Assembly: GCA_964542255.1 (NCBI GenBank)
Contig: CAZITV010000037.1
Coordinates: forward strand, 1 to 16,033
From: CAYMSF01 sp964542255
GTDB lineage: Bacteria; Verrucomicrobiota; Lentisphaeria; Victivallales; Victivallaceae
Length of the DNA: 16,033 nt
Reading direction: 5' to 3'
The position numbers and the translations under genes are program-made. The notes beneath the pieces were generated by a model. It worked only from the letters and a program-made list of their open reading frames with translations, had not been told where the DNA came from and ran no database searches. Each line of letters begins with the position of its first letter. Positions within the stretch are counted from its first letter, which is position 1. Positions 15,990 through 16,033 of the stretch are shown here, piece by piece.

Positions 15990-16033
15990 TACCACTCAAC
16001 AGTTTTCTCTTTATCGGCGCAACGGACTGCTGG

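Noticed and set aside
15987..15998. Debranching gene truncated by the window edge
   Set aside because: An in-frame TGA lies directly upstream of the GTG at 15995, so the gene starts inside the window and is complete.

Overview
The window holds two transcription units on the + strand and one on the - strand, all coding for proteins, with about 330 bases of non-coding DNA at the left edge. It looks bacterial: Shine-Dalgarno sites precede most genes, genes are tightly packed, and there is a PilT-type motor ATPase. The rotary-ATPase gene order (E, DUF2764, A, B, D, I, K) is the compact arrangement known from Chlamydiae, Spirochaetes and some Bacteroidetes. With the long glycogen-debranching protein, this makes a Gram-negative bacterium near the PVC group (for example Lentisphaerae) my best guess. 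No rRNA or other phylogenetic marker is present, so that is a low-confidence inference.

Left edge (1-328): no gene. A degenerate CTCTGTG-containing patch lies at 1-45, then AT-rich DNA with a perfect TATAAT box at 251-256, likely the promoter of the ATPase operon.

ATPase operon (329-7474, +): seven genes, E, DUF2764, A, B, D, I and K, separated by short gaps or overlapping (A/B share ATGCGTAA, D/I share ATGA). It ends at a strong intrinsic terminator (7509-7542). Together these encode a V/A-type membrane ATPase: A3B3 catalytic head, D rotor shaft, E peripheral stalk, I stator with the proton-channel arginine, and K ring. There are no genes for the usual C, F and G/H subunits. The K ring keeps Gln, Gln and Glu at the ion-ligand positions of Na+-type rings, but has Ala in place of the Thr ligand.

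PilT unit (7666-9458, +): a cyclic-nucleotide-binding-domain protein with an unusual Sm-like C-terminus and no DNA-binding helix-turn-helix, followed 14 nt later by a PilT-family ATPase. The pair looks like an effector sensor plus motor.

Carbohydrate unit (15989-9499, -): a 1439-residue protein with both an alpha-amylase-type (GH13) and an amylo-1,6-glucosidase-type (GH133) active site, then a GH36 alpha-galactosidase-like enzyme 8 nt later. Neither has a signal peptide, so both probably act on cytoplasmic glycogen or imported oligosaccharides. This unit converges on pilT, and a hairpin at 9467-9493 between the two stop codons could terminate both.

I see no tRNA, rRNA, CRISPR array, insertion sequence or phage gene. 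The least ordinary items are the cNBD/Sm-like protein beside pilT, the two-active-site debranching protein, and the reduced ATPase with its mixed ion-site signature.
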